The notes beneath the pieces are model-generated. The model was given only the letters and a program-made list of their open reading frames with translations, had not been told where the DNA came from and did not search any database. Of a stretch of 64,000 nucleotides of DNA, positions 31,429 to 41,306 are shown one piece after another (position 1 is the first letter of the stretch; the number at the start of each line of letters is the position of its first letter). Origin of the DNA: Acidimicrobiales bacterium (lineage in GTDB: Bacteria; Actinomycetota; Acidimicrobiia; Acidimicrobiales; SZUA-35); NCBI GenBank assembly GCA_020629155.1, contig JAHDDW010000001.1, positions 415,582 to 479,581 on the forward strand, read 5' to 3'. A program made the translations under genes and the position numbers.

Positions 31429-34400
31429 CTACTGCTTGGTTGTCCAGTCGTAGGCGTTTTGGAACATTTTTCGCCAAGGACTTGTGTCGGTTTCACGCTC
31501 GTCATCTGGACACCAAGAATATTGCACTGATCTAAACACTCGCTCTGGGTGAGGCATCATAATTGTTGCTCTGCCATCGTCAGTAGTAAACGCAGTTAAA
31601 CCTTGTGACGACCCATTTGGATTTGCAGGGTAACGCTGCGCTAACTGGCCATCACCATCAACGAAACGAGCCGACGCAATAGCGTCATTCGCGTCAGAAG
31701 AATCGTCCGTAAAATCGGCTCGGCCTTCGCCATGTGCCACAGGCACAAGCAAACGACTGCCAGCCATTTCGTTGAAAAAAATAGACGGCGAGTCAACAAT
31801 TTCAACCATGGACAAACGAGACTCAAACTGTTGTGACAGGTTGCGTGTAAAAGTAGGCCAACTGCTCGCTCCAGGAATCAGATCCTTCAGGTGAGAGAGC
31901 ATTTGACAGCCATTACACACACCTAAGGTAAACGTATTCTCTCGTTCAAAAAAGGTTTTAAACTGGCTACGCAACGCTTCGTCAAGCAAAATAGTTTTAG
32001 CCCAACCTCCGCCAGCGCCGAGGACATCACCATAAGAAAACCCGCCACAAGCGACGAGGCCTGTGAAGTCTTCAAGGCTATGCCTGCCACTGCGCAGATC
32101 TGACATGTGCACATCGACTGCTTCGAACCCAACAGTGGTGAACGCTGCTGCCATTTCAACATGACCGTTCACACCCTGCTCACGCAAAATCGCTATGCGC
32201 GGTTTCGTTGTGAAATCCCCAATCAAATTGGGGGTGACGTCCTCTACAGGAAACGTTACCTTTGTTGTTAGCGCAGCGCTCTGATCGCCGATCGTTGCAA
32301 ACTCTTCATCGACACATAGCGGGTTGTCACGCAACCGAGCCATGCGGTGGCTAACGCCGCTCCAATGTTGTTGCAATGTCTTGGTTGATTCGCTGAACAC
32401 GATACTATCGTTATGGCTAATTTCTATTGTTTGCTTCTCATTGAGAGAAGCAACAACGTGAGCCGTAGGCAACGCTTCTTGCACCGCTTCGATGTTGCTG
32501 CGGCGCACCTGCACAACTGCACCAAGGCCTTCATTAAACAAGAACGGAAGTAACTGGTCGACCTTTGCCGTAATGGTAAGACCGACGTTTGCGCTGAACG
32601 CCATTTCGCATACGGTTGCTAACAAACCACCATCTGAACAATCATGATATGCCATGATATGGTCTGCGTTTTTCAATGAAGTGACACCATCAAAAAAGGC
32701 TTGCAATGCTGCTGGTGTCACATCAGGCGAGGCTGTTCCTAACTGGTTATAGGTTTCAGTCAGAATAGAACCGCCGAGCGGTTGCGCCTCTGTCATCACA
32801 GGAACATGCATCAGTACTGTATCGTCAGTGTTGGTTTGCAGCAAGGGAGTAATTGCAGTTCGCACATCTTTGATAGGGGCGAATGCTGTAACTACAAGCG
32901 ACAATGGTGATGCTATCGATTTGTGTTCACCAGTAGAAGCTTCTTGCCACTGGGCTTTCATAAACAGCGAATCTTTACCGACGGGAATGGTCAGATTTAA
33001 TGCTGGGCAGAACTCTTCACCGACGGCATGCACTGCTTCATACAGGGCTTGATCGCCACCTGGTGTGTCGAGTGATGCCATCCAGTTAGCAGAAAGTTTC
33101 ACGTCGCTAAGCTTCGCCACTCCTGCACTCAAAATGTTTGTGATCGCTTCGCCGACAGCCATCCGAGCCGACGCTGCTGGGTTCAACAAAGCAAGCGGTG
33201 GACGTTCACCCATCGCCATAGCCTCACCGCTATAGCCATCGAACGAGTTAAGCGTAATTGCAGCATCAGCAAGCGGCAACTGGTAGGGGCCTACCATTTG
33301 ATCTTGCGCGACAAGGCCGCCGACGGTGCGGTCGCCAATAGTGACGAGGAATGATTTGTTGGCTACTGTCGGGTGCGAAAGTACACGCACGATCGCATCA
33401 TCAAGATCGATTTTTTCTAGATCAAACGAGTCAGACAGTGCAGGTTTCGTCACGAAACTGCGTTCCATACGAGGTGGTTTACCAAAGACAACATCGCTAT
33501 CAATATCGACAACATCAGTACCGAGTTCGTTGTCTGTTACTCGCAGATGAGCCTCGTCAGTTGCTTCTCCGACGAGGGCATATGGGCAACGTTCTCGTTC
33601 ACAAATTTCGACGAAACGAGCCACATCGCTTTGTTTGATAGCCATAACGTAACGCTCTTGCGCTTCGTTTGACCAGATCTGCATCGGTGTCATTGAACGG
33701 TCGCCGCTGTTGACTGCGCGCAATTCGATGACGGCACCCTTGTCGGCATCAACCACAAGCTCAGGTAATGCGTTTGAAAGACCGCCAGCGCCAACATCAT
33801 GAATAGACACTATAGGGTTAGCCTCGTTGAGCGACCAGCAGGCATTGATAACCTCTTGGCAGCGGCGTTCCATCTCTGGGTTGTGGCGCTGAACCGAAGC
33901 AAAGTCGAGTTCGGCTTTTTGACTACCAGCTGTTGCTGACGAAGCCGAACCGCCGCCAAGCCCGATTAACATAGCTGGACCGCCAAGCACAACAAGCGCA
34001 TCGCCAGCTTCGATCTGATTTTTACTCACAAGTTCAGGGCGGATAGCACCCAAACCACCAGCGATCATGATTGGCTTGTGGTAGCCATAGGTTTGCTCGC
34101 CGAAACTTTGCTGATAACTGCGGAAATAGCCTAAAATATTTGGGCGGCCGAACTCATTGTTAAAAGCAGCGGCACCGATTGGCGCTTGCAGCATAATATC
34201 TTGCGCCGAGGCGAACTGCTGAGGCTTGCCATAGTCATATTCCCAGGCACCGCTATAGTCATCAAGTAGCAAGTTTGACACAGAGAATCCAGCCAGGCCA
34301 GCTTTAGGTTTTGCTCCACGCCCTGTTGCACCTTCGTCGCGGATCTCGCCGCCAGAGCCAGTCGCTGCACCAGGCACAGGTGCTATCGCCGTTGGATGGT

Positions 34401-35313
34401 TATGTGTTTCGACTTTGATAACGATATCTACGTCGCTTTTGGTGAAGTTGTAGACATCATCGCTATCAGGTGTGAAAAACTGACCTTCGAAGCCTGCAAG
34501 CACCGCACCATTATCGTGATAAGCAGACTTTATGCCGTCATTGTGCATTTTGTAGGTGTTTTTAATCATCGCAAATAGCGACTTTTCGACCGCTTCGTTG
34601 TCAACCTGCCAGCTGGCATTAAACACTTTGTGACGGCAATGCTCCGAGTTGGCTTGCGAAAACATCATCAGTTCGGCATCAGTAGGGTTGCGATCAAGCT
34701 TTTTGTATTGCCCAGCTAGATAGTCTATTTCTTCGTCGCTTAACGAAAGACCTAACTGTATATTTGCTTTAGTGAGCGCATCTCTTCCCACGCCGAGTAG
34801 ATCGATTATCTCTAATGGTTGCGGTTCGACGGTATGGAAAAGCTGTGCGCCGTCTTCGACTGAAGCAAGAAGCGTCTCGATCATCGGGTCATAGACAAGT
34901 TCGCTTAACTGCTGCACCTTCGCCTCCGTCAACGGTGTTGACGATAAGACCGTATAGCGAACCCCTCGTTCGATCCTCTCTATTGTGTTCAAACCACAGT
35001 TGCGTACAATGTCGGTAGCTTTCGATGACCACGGTGAAATAGTGCCAAGGCGAGGCACTGCAATAATGTCGGTTTCAACAGCGCCCGATTGCGCAGGAGT
35101 GTCAGTGTTACTTGCAGCCGAGTTAGCAACTTGGCTATAGTCCAACAAAACATCAAGCTTTGTTTGTTCATCGACGGTGAGTGAATCACACGAAACAAAA
35201 TGCAAAAACGTCGCTTGCACATCGGTAACATTTGGGTCGATCTTTTGCATTGCAGCCACGAGTGAAACCGCTTGATAGTCGGCTAACGCCGCTGGTCCTA
35301 GTTGAAATATCAC
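31429..35313 (-). CDS. purL: Phosphoribosylformylglycinamidine synthase, large PurL-PurQ fused form
   Basis: 1294 aa; [21 protein letters not shown]-like motif, C-terminal GATase [12 protein letters not shown] and PHPERVFR. Confidence 0.95.
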   Translation of the reverse strand: MIFQLGPAALADYQAVSLVAAMQKIDPNVTDVQATFLHFVSCDSLTVDEQTKLDVLLDYSQVANSAASNTDTPAQSGAVETDIIAVPRLGTISPWSSKATDIVRNCGLNTIERIERGVRYTVLSSTPLTEAKVQQLSELVYDPMIETLLASVEDGAQLFHTVEPQPLEIIDLLGVGRDALTKANIQLGLSLSDEEIDYLAGQYKKLDRNPTDAELMMFSQANSEHCRHKVFNASWQVDNEAVEKSLFAMIKNTYKMHNDGIKSAYHDNGAVLAGFEGQFFTPDSDDVYNFTKSDVDIVIKVETHNHPTAIAPVPGAATGSGGEIRDEGATGRGAKPKAGLAGFSVSNLLLDDYSGAWEYDYGKPQQFASAQDIMLQAPIGAAAFNNEFGRPNILGYFRSYQQSFGEQTYGYHKPIMIAGGLGAIRPELVSKNQIEAGDALVVLGGPAMLIGLGGGSASSATAGSQKAELDFASVQRHNPEMERRCQEVINACWSLNEANPIVSIHDVGAGGLSNALPELVVDADKGAVIELRAVNSGDRSMTPMQIWSNEAQERYVMAIKQSDVARFVEICERERCPYALVGEATDEAHLRVTDNELGTDVVDIDSDVVFGKPPRMERSFVTKPALSDSFDLEKIDLDDAIVRVLSHPTVANKSFLVTIGDRTVGGLVAQDQMVGPYQLPLADAAITLNSFDGYSGEAMAMGERPPLALLNPAASARMAVGEAITNILSAGVAKLSDVKLSANWMASLDTPGGDQALYEAVHAVGEEFCPALNLTIPVGKDSLFMKAQWQEASTGEHKSIASPLSLVVTAFAPIKDVRTAITPLLQTNTDDTVLMHVPVMTEAQPLGGSILTETYNQLGTASPDVTPAALQAFFDGVTSLKNADHIMAYHDCSDGGLLATVCEMAFSANVGLTITAKVDQLLPFLFNEGLGAVVQVRRSNIEAVQEALPTAHVVASLNEKQTIEISHNDSIVFSESTKTLQQHWSGVSHRMARLRDNPLCVDEEFATIGDQSAALTTKVTFPVEDVTPNLIGDFTTKPRIAILREQGVNGHVEMAAAFTTVGFEAVDVHMSDLRSGRHSLEDFTGLVACGGFSYGDVLGAGGGWAKTILLDEALRSQFKTFFERENTFTLGVCNGCQMLSHLKDLIPGASSWPTFTRNLSQQFESRLSMVEIVDSPSIFFNEMAGSRLLVPVAHGEGRADFTDDSSDANDAIASARFVDGDGQLAQRYPANPNGSSQGLTAFTTDDGRATIMMPHPERVFRSVQYSWCPDDERETDTSPWRKMFQNAYDWTTKQ

Positions 35314-35457
35314 TCTGTTAACGATAGAGGATCACAACCCGAGAACAGCGCCCAACATAGTTTTTCTATGTTCATCTCATTTAGTGTCAAATCGTTCTTC
35401 TCGGTTTGCCCAGGTTTCGTGTTTGCATAGCAGAATTGTTTTATTTATACTATAACA

Positions 35458-35802
35458 ATGCTAATAATTTTGGATCAGTCGTCTTCCGCCTCCATTTATG
35501 AGCAAATCGTTATGCAGACCAAGAAAGCATTATCAACTGGCGATCTAGCAGCAGGTGACAAATTGCCGCCAGCACGCCAACTGGCAGAATCACTTGATGT
35601 GAACATGCACACTGTTTTGAAGGCATACAAAATATTGGCAGAGCAAGATCTCGTTTCTATCCGCCGAGGACGAGGTGTGACCGTTCGCAGTTCCCAATCA
35701 TTGGACCGTGTCAAAATTTTAGCAGAACAATTAGCCGTTGAAGCGAAAATCGCTTCACTAGACGCTTCACAAACAATCCAACTAGTTAAGGAGTATTTAT
35801 GA
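35458..35802 (+). CDS. GntR family (YhcF-like) transcriptional regulator
   Basis: IYEQIVMQTKKALSTGDLAAGDKLPPARQLAESLDVNMHTVLKAYKIL. Confidence 0.9.
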   Translation: MLIILDQSSSASIYEQIVMQTKKALSTGDLAAGDKLPPARQLAESLDVNMHTVLKAYKILAEQDLVSIRRGRGVTVRSSQSLDRVKILAEQLAVEAKIASLDASQTIQLVKEYL

Positions 35803-36257
35803 AAACCATCACATGGACCTCAACCGCGAAAGCCAAATGGCCTTATTATCTTATGGTTGCATTCACAGTGCATGCAGTGTTTCAAGGGATCTTTGTTGCC
35901 TGGTGGCTTGGCTTACTCATGTTTCTGAATTCGCTGCTTATTCTTTTGTCTGTATCGATTCGAGTTGCTATCAGTGCGAAAGGAGTCACTGTTTACTATT
36001 CACAACTGCCAAGGCCACGGAAACAAATCCCGATAGAAAATATCAAACACGTCGAGGCTATAGACATAGAGCCTTGTGAATATGGCGGCTGGGGATATCG
36101 CGGGTCGATGAAAGCATGTGGGTCATCAGCAGTTGTTATCAGAAAAGGTGAAGGTCTTAAACTTCAGCTGCACGATACAAACACATTCGTTGTCACGGTT
36201 GATGATGCCGCTAAAGGTGCTGCAACGCTTAACGAATTGCTTGTCAGGCAAGACTAA
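35799..36257 (+). CDS. Small membrane protein with PH-like domain, overlaps gntR gene
   Basis: N-terminal TM region, 4-bp overlap with upstream GntR gene. Confidence 0.6.
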   Translation: MKTITWTSTAKAKWPYYLMVAFTVHAVFQGIFVAWWLGLLMFLNSLLILLSVSIRVAISAKGVTVYYSQLPRPRKQIPIENIKHVEAIDIEPCEYGGWGYRGSMKACGSSAVVIRKGEGLKLQLHDTNTFVVTVDDAAKGAATLNELLVRQD

Positions 36258-36382
36258 AGATTTTCTTTAACTTTAAAGACCTTGTTCTTGATGTTGAGCC
36301 ACGGCCTGTTGAAATAAGTCTTTAAGATGCAAATCTTGCCATTGCTTAAAGTTTAGTTGCTTGCGCTATGGCCTCTTTGGGT

Positions 36383-37540
36383 TCAAACGATGATTTGGTC
36401 ACTCCACAGCTCTTCCAGAAAATCTTGGTATGGATAGATCTCGATGCCGTCTTCGGTCATCCGTTTCACATTGTCAAGACAAAGTAAGATTCTCCGCTTC
36501 GGCGTGTAGTCTCGTGAAAGTTCTCGCAACGATTTTAAATGACGATCACCGACTTTGCTTGCAGATTTTACTTCCACAGCTACCTGCATATCTCCCAGAA
36601 TAAAATCCACTTCAATGCCGCTCGACAGCTGCCAATACGTTATGTCATAGTATTGGTGCGAATAACTAGCGTGGGCAGCTAATTCATGTGCAATGTGGTT
36701 TTCAAATGCATGTCCGAAAGCTTTTGATCCTGGTGCAAGGTTTCTCCGTTTGCTGAGAAAGTTTACAACGCCAACATCAAAAAAATAAAATTTGGGTGAC
36801 TTCTGCACTCGTCGTTTTGGTTGTTTCGTGTATGCAGGAACCCAACGGGCTAGTAGCGTGTCGACAAGAATTTGTAAATATCCTTTTACTGTGTTATTCG
36901 CAACACCGCAATCCCTTGCGATATTGGAAATGTTAACGACACCGCCGTCGCTGAAAGAAACAGCATGGAGAAAGTCTGAGAAAGCAGGTAAGTTTCTCAC
37001 GAGACCTTCGGCTGCAACTTCTTCTTTTAAATAGTCGCCAACGTAGGCGCGCAAAAGCTCATGAGTCATTGCTGCATCGCTGAAATGTTGAGGGAGATAC
37101 CCTGTATTTAAGAGGCGAATAAGATCGTATGCATCGCCCAACTCAGGCGAAACCAAACCGAACATTTCCGCTTTTAACGCGCGACCTCCTAGGAGGTTTG
37201 CCTGTCCACGTTTTAATTTGCGTGCACTTGAACCACATAAACAAAACTGCATTCCAGCGTTTTCAATAAGCCAGTGAACTTCGTCTAATAGCTCGGGAAC
37301 CTTCTGAATTTCATCTAAAATTACCCTTCTAATGTGTGGTGCAGCCGTGAGTTCTTGTCGAAGTGAGGAAGGATTTGCGAGGTACCGTCTGTAAACATCA
37401 GAGGTTAATAAGTCGAGATGGAGATTTTCTGGCGCTGTGTAGAAGCTTTTAAGTAAAGTGCTTTTGCCAGATTTGCGTGGCCCCCACAGAAAGAAACTAT
37501 GGCCTTTGTAGTAGTTTAAATCTATTTTTCGACTATACAT
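36383..37540 (-). CDS. AAA ATPase, DUF4143 family
   Basis: Walker A FLWGPRKSGKSTLL, VILDEIQKVPELLDEVHWLIE, GIEVDFILGDMQVAVEVKSA; start placed at MYSRKI (37540) because the ORF-track extension runs through inverted repeats. Confidence 0.9.
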   Translation of the reverse strand: MYSRKIDLNYYKGHSFFLWGPRKSGKSTLLKSFYTAPENLHLDLLTSDVYRRYLANPSSLRQELTAAPHIRRVILDEIQKVPELLDEVHWLIENAGMQFCLCGSSARKLKRGQANLLGGRALKAEMFGLVSPELGDAYDLIRLLNTGYLPQHFSDAAMTHELLRAYVGDYLKEEVAAEGLVRNLPAFSDFLHAVSFSDGGVVNISNIARDCGVANNTVKGYLQILVDTLLARWVPAYTKQPKRRVQKSPKFYFFDVGVVNFLSKRRNLAPGSKAFGHAFENHIAHELAAHASYSHQYYDITYWQLSSGIEVDFILGDMQVAVEVKSASKVGDRHLKSLRELSRDYTPKRRILLCLDNVKRMTEDGIEIYPYQDFLEELWSDQIIV

Positions 37541-37562
37541 GGAAATAGAGTACCAAACATCT

Positions 37563-37625
37563 TGCAAATTTGCAGTAGTTTTGCAAATTAACATGTATTT
37601 TTGCAACAGTGCTGCAAAAATACAT
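37563..37625. promoter_or_regulatory. Cluster of TTGCA-containing palindromes upstream of the ATPase gene
   Basis: TGCAAATTTGCA palindrome (37563-37574) and ATGTATTTTTGCA-ACAGTGC-TGCAAAAATACAT (37593-37625). Confidence 0.7.
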
Positions 37626-37740
37626 ACCATCTACATTTCTGTTCTTTCCATGCTTCTCAAACCATCTTAGGATTTGTGTCAATCATCTACAAAGAACGTA
37701 CTTGTTACCACAAAAAAGCGAACCATCAATACGGAGACCT

Positions 37741-38874
37741 TCAGTTAAACACCTTGTCGTTTGATCTGACAGTAATATGTGAAGTTACTGGACGTTGCAG
37801 AATTTGTCGTATCCCTGAGCGTCCATCTATTGCTATTTGCGTTGACCCGCCACCATCGAGCATCACCGCTTCAACTGCTCCATAGTCAAGCATTCGTTTG
37901 GACAGAGAACGCGCATTATTTGTATAACTTGAAATAAGAATCCAATACCCTTGCTCTGTATAGCCAAGCGCTGAATGCTTTTTTGTTGTGAACGTATAGC
38001 CATCGTCAAACATTTCGGGGGCAAACACTTCAGCAGATTTCCCCTGATGCACAATATGAATCCCAGATGCACCCATTCTTGTATCAGCAGGAGGTTCTAG
38101 AACAAAACCATGCCAAATACTTGTTTTGCGGCCATCTATTCGTTCACCCAAAAAACCTTTTGTTGCATCGTCTTTTCCGCCAACACTTTTTGTGTCCGAC
38201 ACCAAAGGAGCAATTGTTTTGTTACGTGAATCGAACCAGTTCGCATTCATTGCCACGTCTACTTCTTCAGATTGAATGACAGCTGACGAAGTAGCTCGAT
38301 TTGGTGTCGCAAGTGTGTCGACCATCGCTGCCTTAGGATCGACAAGAACAACCACTGTGCTACCTTTTTTAGAATACGTGACACCAGCAGCCAAATCTTC
38401 ACCGCTAAACGTGTTTGCAAAGCTACAGAAATCTGAACGCACATAGCGATGCTCGTTGGCTGCTTCTTTTGACTGAGCAATCCGAACAGCTGCACCAGCT
38501 CTGCCTTCTTCTTCTATAATGTTTGTCCACTCGACGATAGAGGCATCGTCTACGCTAGCGCGTCCAAGTCCTTGTACGAATAGCCGCTCGACGAACTGCG
38601 CATCTGTCAAGTTGTTACGCTCTAGCTTAAATTCTGAGGATTGCAGAAACGCTTTCGCTGTATCATACAAGCTTGATTTACTCATCAACCAGCTGTTTGC
38701 TCCGCCAACATCTGGCTTGCGCCCCAAAATAGCAGGATACAGATGAAGCTTGTTTAAATCGCCTGTGCACGAGTTAACAATGGTCGCCTTCTCCTCGACT
38801 GCCTGTGCTGGGTTTGCCGCAAGCAAGCCAACGACCGCAACTCCTACAATCCATAACTTTTTCTTAAACACCAT
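37741..38874 (-). CDS. Secreted DUF4214-like plus phosphodiester glycosidase (NAGPA) family protein
   Basis: Signal peptide; LYPAILGRKPDVGGANSWL DUF4214-like; C-terminal VMLDGGGSTQIAIDG. Confidence 0.7.
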   Translation of the reverse strand: MVFKKKLWIVGVAVVGLLAANPAQAVEEKATIVNSCTGDLNKLHLYPAILGRKPDVGGANSWLMSKSSLYDTAKAFLQSSEFKLERNNLTDAQFVERLFVQGLGRASVDDASIVEWTNIIEEEGRAGAAVRIAQSKEAANEHRYVRSDFCSFANTFSGEDLAAGVTYSKKGSTVVVLVDPKAAMVDTLATPNRATSSAVIQSEEVDVAMNANWFDSRNKTIAPLVSDTKSVGGKDDATKGFLGERIDGRKTSIWHGFVLEPPADTRMGASGIHIVHQGKSAEVFAPEMFDDGYTFTTKKHSALGYTEQGYWILISSYTNNARSLSKRMLDYGAVEAVMLDGGGSTQIAIDGRSGIRQILQRPVTSHITVRSNDKVFN

Positions 38875-39006
38875 TCTCCGCCAAGCATGTTGTTACCTTA
38901 TTTTTAGGGTAGCACAATTACCTAGTCATTTACATGTCGCACGGCTGGGCTTTACGCTGGTTAACCAGAAAAATCAAACGTTAGGAGATAGATTCGTTAG
39001 AATCTT

Positions 39007-39402
39007 ATGGTGCGACATTTCGTTCGGAGAAAACATACCTTAGGGCTTGCTCTAATCCTGTGGACCTTTTTCGCTTGGAGCAACCGTCTTAAAAATATTT
39101 TAGGTGACCAGACAGAGGCACAAACTATGCAACTTGTCATTGCTCTTGCATTTCTTTTACTTGCTGCCAGCTCACTTCTAGTTATTCTGACGAAAAAAGT
39201 TACTGGGTTTACAACCTGGCTACTCCCAGCGCTAGCGCTTTTCGGCATTATTCGGTGGCTTTATCGGACACCTGTTGTTCTCTTTGGTGGCGAATCAGCA
39301 GCTTTCAAGATCGTGCATGTTTTACTTGCAATCATCACTATCGTTTTAAGTGTGGGTGTTCTGCGGCAACAAAAACCTTGGAACAGTCAATATTCTAATT
39401 AG
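39007..39402 (+). CDS. Hypothetical small membrane protein
   Basis: Several hydrophobic segments in 131 aa. Confidence 0.55.
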   Translation: MVRHFVRRKHTLGLALILWTFFAWSNRLKNILGDQTEAQTMQLVIALAFLLLAASSLLVILTKKVTGFTTWLLPALALFGIIRWLYRTPVVLFGGESAAFKIVHVLLAIITIVLSVGVLRQQKPWNSQYSN

Positions 39403-39432
39403 ACGCACAAACAGTTTAGAATTGCCGTTCAG

Positions 39433-39651
39433 TTAGAAAGCAAAAATGAGTTTTAAACTGGAATCAACTTGCTTCATTATTTTAACGTCAAGAGTATGAA
39501 TTTTTTCATCTAACCAAATTTTGTCAACCGTAGCGAGCTTACTTTTATTGAATGTATTTTCTTGAAGAACAAGAACTGGTCGCCTATAACCTGGCTCAGA
39601 GCCTTGTGGCTCTCCAAGGTCAACCCACCACAATTGCCCACGTTTAATCAT
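39433..39651 (-). pseudogene. MazF/PemK-like toxin with apparent internal in-frame deletion
   Basis: MIKRGQLWWVDLGEPQGSEPGYRRPVLVLQENTFNKSKLAT joins directly to DKIWLDEKIHTLDVKIMKQVDSSLKLIF; only 72 aa. Confidence 0.7.
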
Positions 39652-39880
39652 CCCATTGAACTTTCAGAAGGTTCGACTTGACTATCGAGCTCATTTCATT
39701 ACCTGCAGCAATGTTGCCACATGCTTGATTAATATCACTCAACAACGCTGCTTGATCATGCAAATCAAAATATTGTCGCAGTGCTGTGACAAAGAGTTCA
39801 CTTCGTGAGATGCCGATACTTTGCGCATGGGCAGTAGCTCTTTCAAAAATATCATCAGGCAAGGAAATTACGGTCTTCAC
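39644..39880 (-). CDS. Ribbon-helix-helix MazE-like antitoxin
   Basis: VKTVISLPDDIFERATAHAQSIGISRSELFVTAL; GTG start proposed at 39880; overlaps toxin ORF. Confidence 0.75.
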   Translation of the reverse strand: MKTVISLPDDIFERATAHAQSIGISRSELFVTALRQYFDLHDQAALLSDINQACGNIAAGNEMSSIVKSNLLKVQWDD

Positions 39881-39903
39881 ACCCACAGTATGAAGACTGT
39901 AAT
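39867..39903. promoter_or_regulatory. Inverted repeat over antitoxin start (autoregulatory operator candidate)
   Basis: ATTACGGTCTTCA / TGAAGACTGTAAT, 12 of 13 pairs match. Confidence 0.6.
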
Positions 39904-39962
39904 TATATTTGCAAAGCATAAACCTACTTGCTGCACTCCGACGCAAGACATCTCATCTCGAT

Positions 39963-40085
39963 TCTAGATGATTGATTCCAAGCCTATTCAGGTCGTCATT
40001 CCCAAGAAAGGGGGAATCTCCACTGGACAAGATCCCCGATTTCTCGGAGATGACTACTCTGAAATCCAGATAGAGCAAAATCTAG
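39963..40085. repeat. REP/MITE-like element copy 2 (right part missing)
   Basis: CTAGATGATTGATTCCAAG...GTCGTCATTCCCAAGAAAGGGGGAATCTCC...GATCCCCGATTTCTCGGAGATGAC. Confidence 0.75.
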
Positions 40086-40514
40086 TTATTTCCGGGCTTT
40101 TTCGCTGTAGGTATCGGCCAGCTTTTGAAACTCTTGTCGAAGTGAAGCGGTGACAACCGTATGTGCCAGCTTCGAGAGTTGCTCTACCTGTTCAAGGACC
40201 TGGTCGATCTTGTTTTCTGGGTAACCAGCGGACTCGAATTCATCCCAAAAATATTTCGCGAACACGCCTTCAAATTGTGTTGTCACCTTTACTATAAGAT
40301 CTTGCACAACTTCCGATTGATCCAGGATCTCATCAAGAGGAACGCCCATTTTCGCTAAACCACTGCCAGCTTCCAGAAAAGCAACATCTGCGACTTCGAC
40401 ACGACCATCATGCAGCTTAAGGTTATGCAACTTTGGGCTGGATCTTGCGTTTACCTGTCTTAACAAACCTGTTTCAACTAATTGCAGACGCCGCAGGCTT
40501 CGGCCCCAAATCAT
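40086..40514 (-). CDS. Hypothetical protein, possibly MerR-like regulator C-terminal region
   Basis: DVAFLEAGSGLAKMGVPLDEIL helical region; frame remains open upstream of the annotated ATG. Confidence 0.4.
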   Translation of the reverse strand: MIWGRSLRRLQLVETGLLRQVNARSSPKLHNLKLHDGRVEVADVAFLEAGSGLAKMGVPLDEILDQSEVVQDLIVKVTTQFEGVFAKYFWDEFESAGYPENKIDQVLEQVEQLSKLAHTVVTASLRQEFQKLADTYSEKARK

Positions 40515-40522
40515 GGGCAGGC
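40497..40522. repeat. 26-bp direct repeat, copy 1
   Basis: GCTTCGGCCCCAAATCATGGGCAGGC, identical to 41244-41269. Confidence 0.9.
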
Positions 40523-40566
40523 GACAACCTTTCAGATCTTGTTGAATAGACGATATCCTCCTTTCT

Positions 40567-41202
40567 ATGCAAACTCACAAACGCTTCGCAGCGGACGAGC
40601 TGGTTGAACAAATTCATTTAACAGCCGACAGCGAAATTTCTGACTGGTTTTCTGCAAATATCGAACTAACTGCTATGTCAGGGAGTTTCGACCAAATGAG
40701 CGAAGAAATACTGAATGTTTCATGGCACAATTGCGAGCTTTCACAGTCTCGACTAACAGCATCCGTATTCAAAAACTGCCAGTTCAGACAAGTTGTTTTT
40801 AATAATTGTGACCTTTCCGCTGTTACTTTTATTGATTGTCAGTTTAAAGATTGTGTGCTTCTAGACAGTAAATGCACAGCATATCTTTCCTTCATAGCTT
40901 GTTCATTTGCAGGCCTGACGTTACAAGGCCTAACTGCCGAGATACTCGAAGCACAAGATTGTCGAATATATCACCTCAGCATTTCAAACTGCAACATCGA
41001 CCAACTACGCTTTGCGGGTATAGAAAAACTGCCGAGCCGGTCATCATCAAAGGTAATGATTGTTAAGACAGAACTTGCTGGCATCGGAGGAATCACACAA
41101 ATGGCCAACAAAGGTGAACAGATCGAAATTGATGCACAACTTTGGACATTGTTCGGCGATTTGCTCTTACGACAAATAGGTATACATCAAATAGATAGCT
41201 AA
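40567..41202 (+). CDS. Pentapeptide-repeat-like protein
   Basis: VFKNCQFRQVVFNNCDLSAVTFIDCQFKDCVL periodicity. Confidence 0.75.
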   Translation: MQTHKRFAADELVEQIHLTADSEISDWFSANIELTAMSGSFDQMSEEILNVSWHNCELSQSRLTASVFKNCQFRQVVFNNCDLSAVTFIDCQFKDCVLLDSKCTAYLSFIACSFAGLTLQGLTAEILEAQDCRIYHLSISNCNIDQLRFAGIEKLPSRSSSKVMIVKTELAGIGGITQMANKGEQIEIDAQLWTLFGDLLLRQIGIHQIDS

Positions 41203-41243
41203 CCCTTCAAACAACTGGGATTCACCACAACTTTGAACATTGT

Positions 41244-41269
41244 GCTTCGGCCCCAAATCATGGGCAGGC
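41244..41269. repeat. 26-bp direct repeat, copy 2
   Basis: Identical to 40497-40522. Confidence 0.9.
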
Positions 41270-41306
41270 ACTCAGGAATTGCGCAAAGAACAAGATCTGG
41301 CCTAAT

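Noticed and set aside
39433-39651. Interpreting the MazF-like ORF as a functional short toxin
   Set aside because: The central strands of the MazF fold appear absent; decay is more parsimonious, though untested.
40086-40514. Calling this ORF a truncated MerR regulator
   Set aside because: Only weak similarity in the helical C-terminus, and the frame stays open upstream, so truncation is not established.
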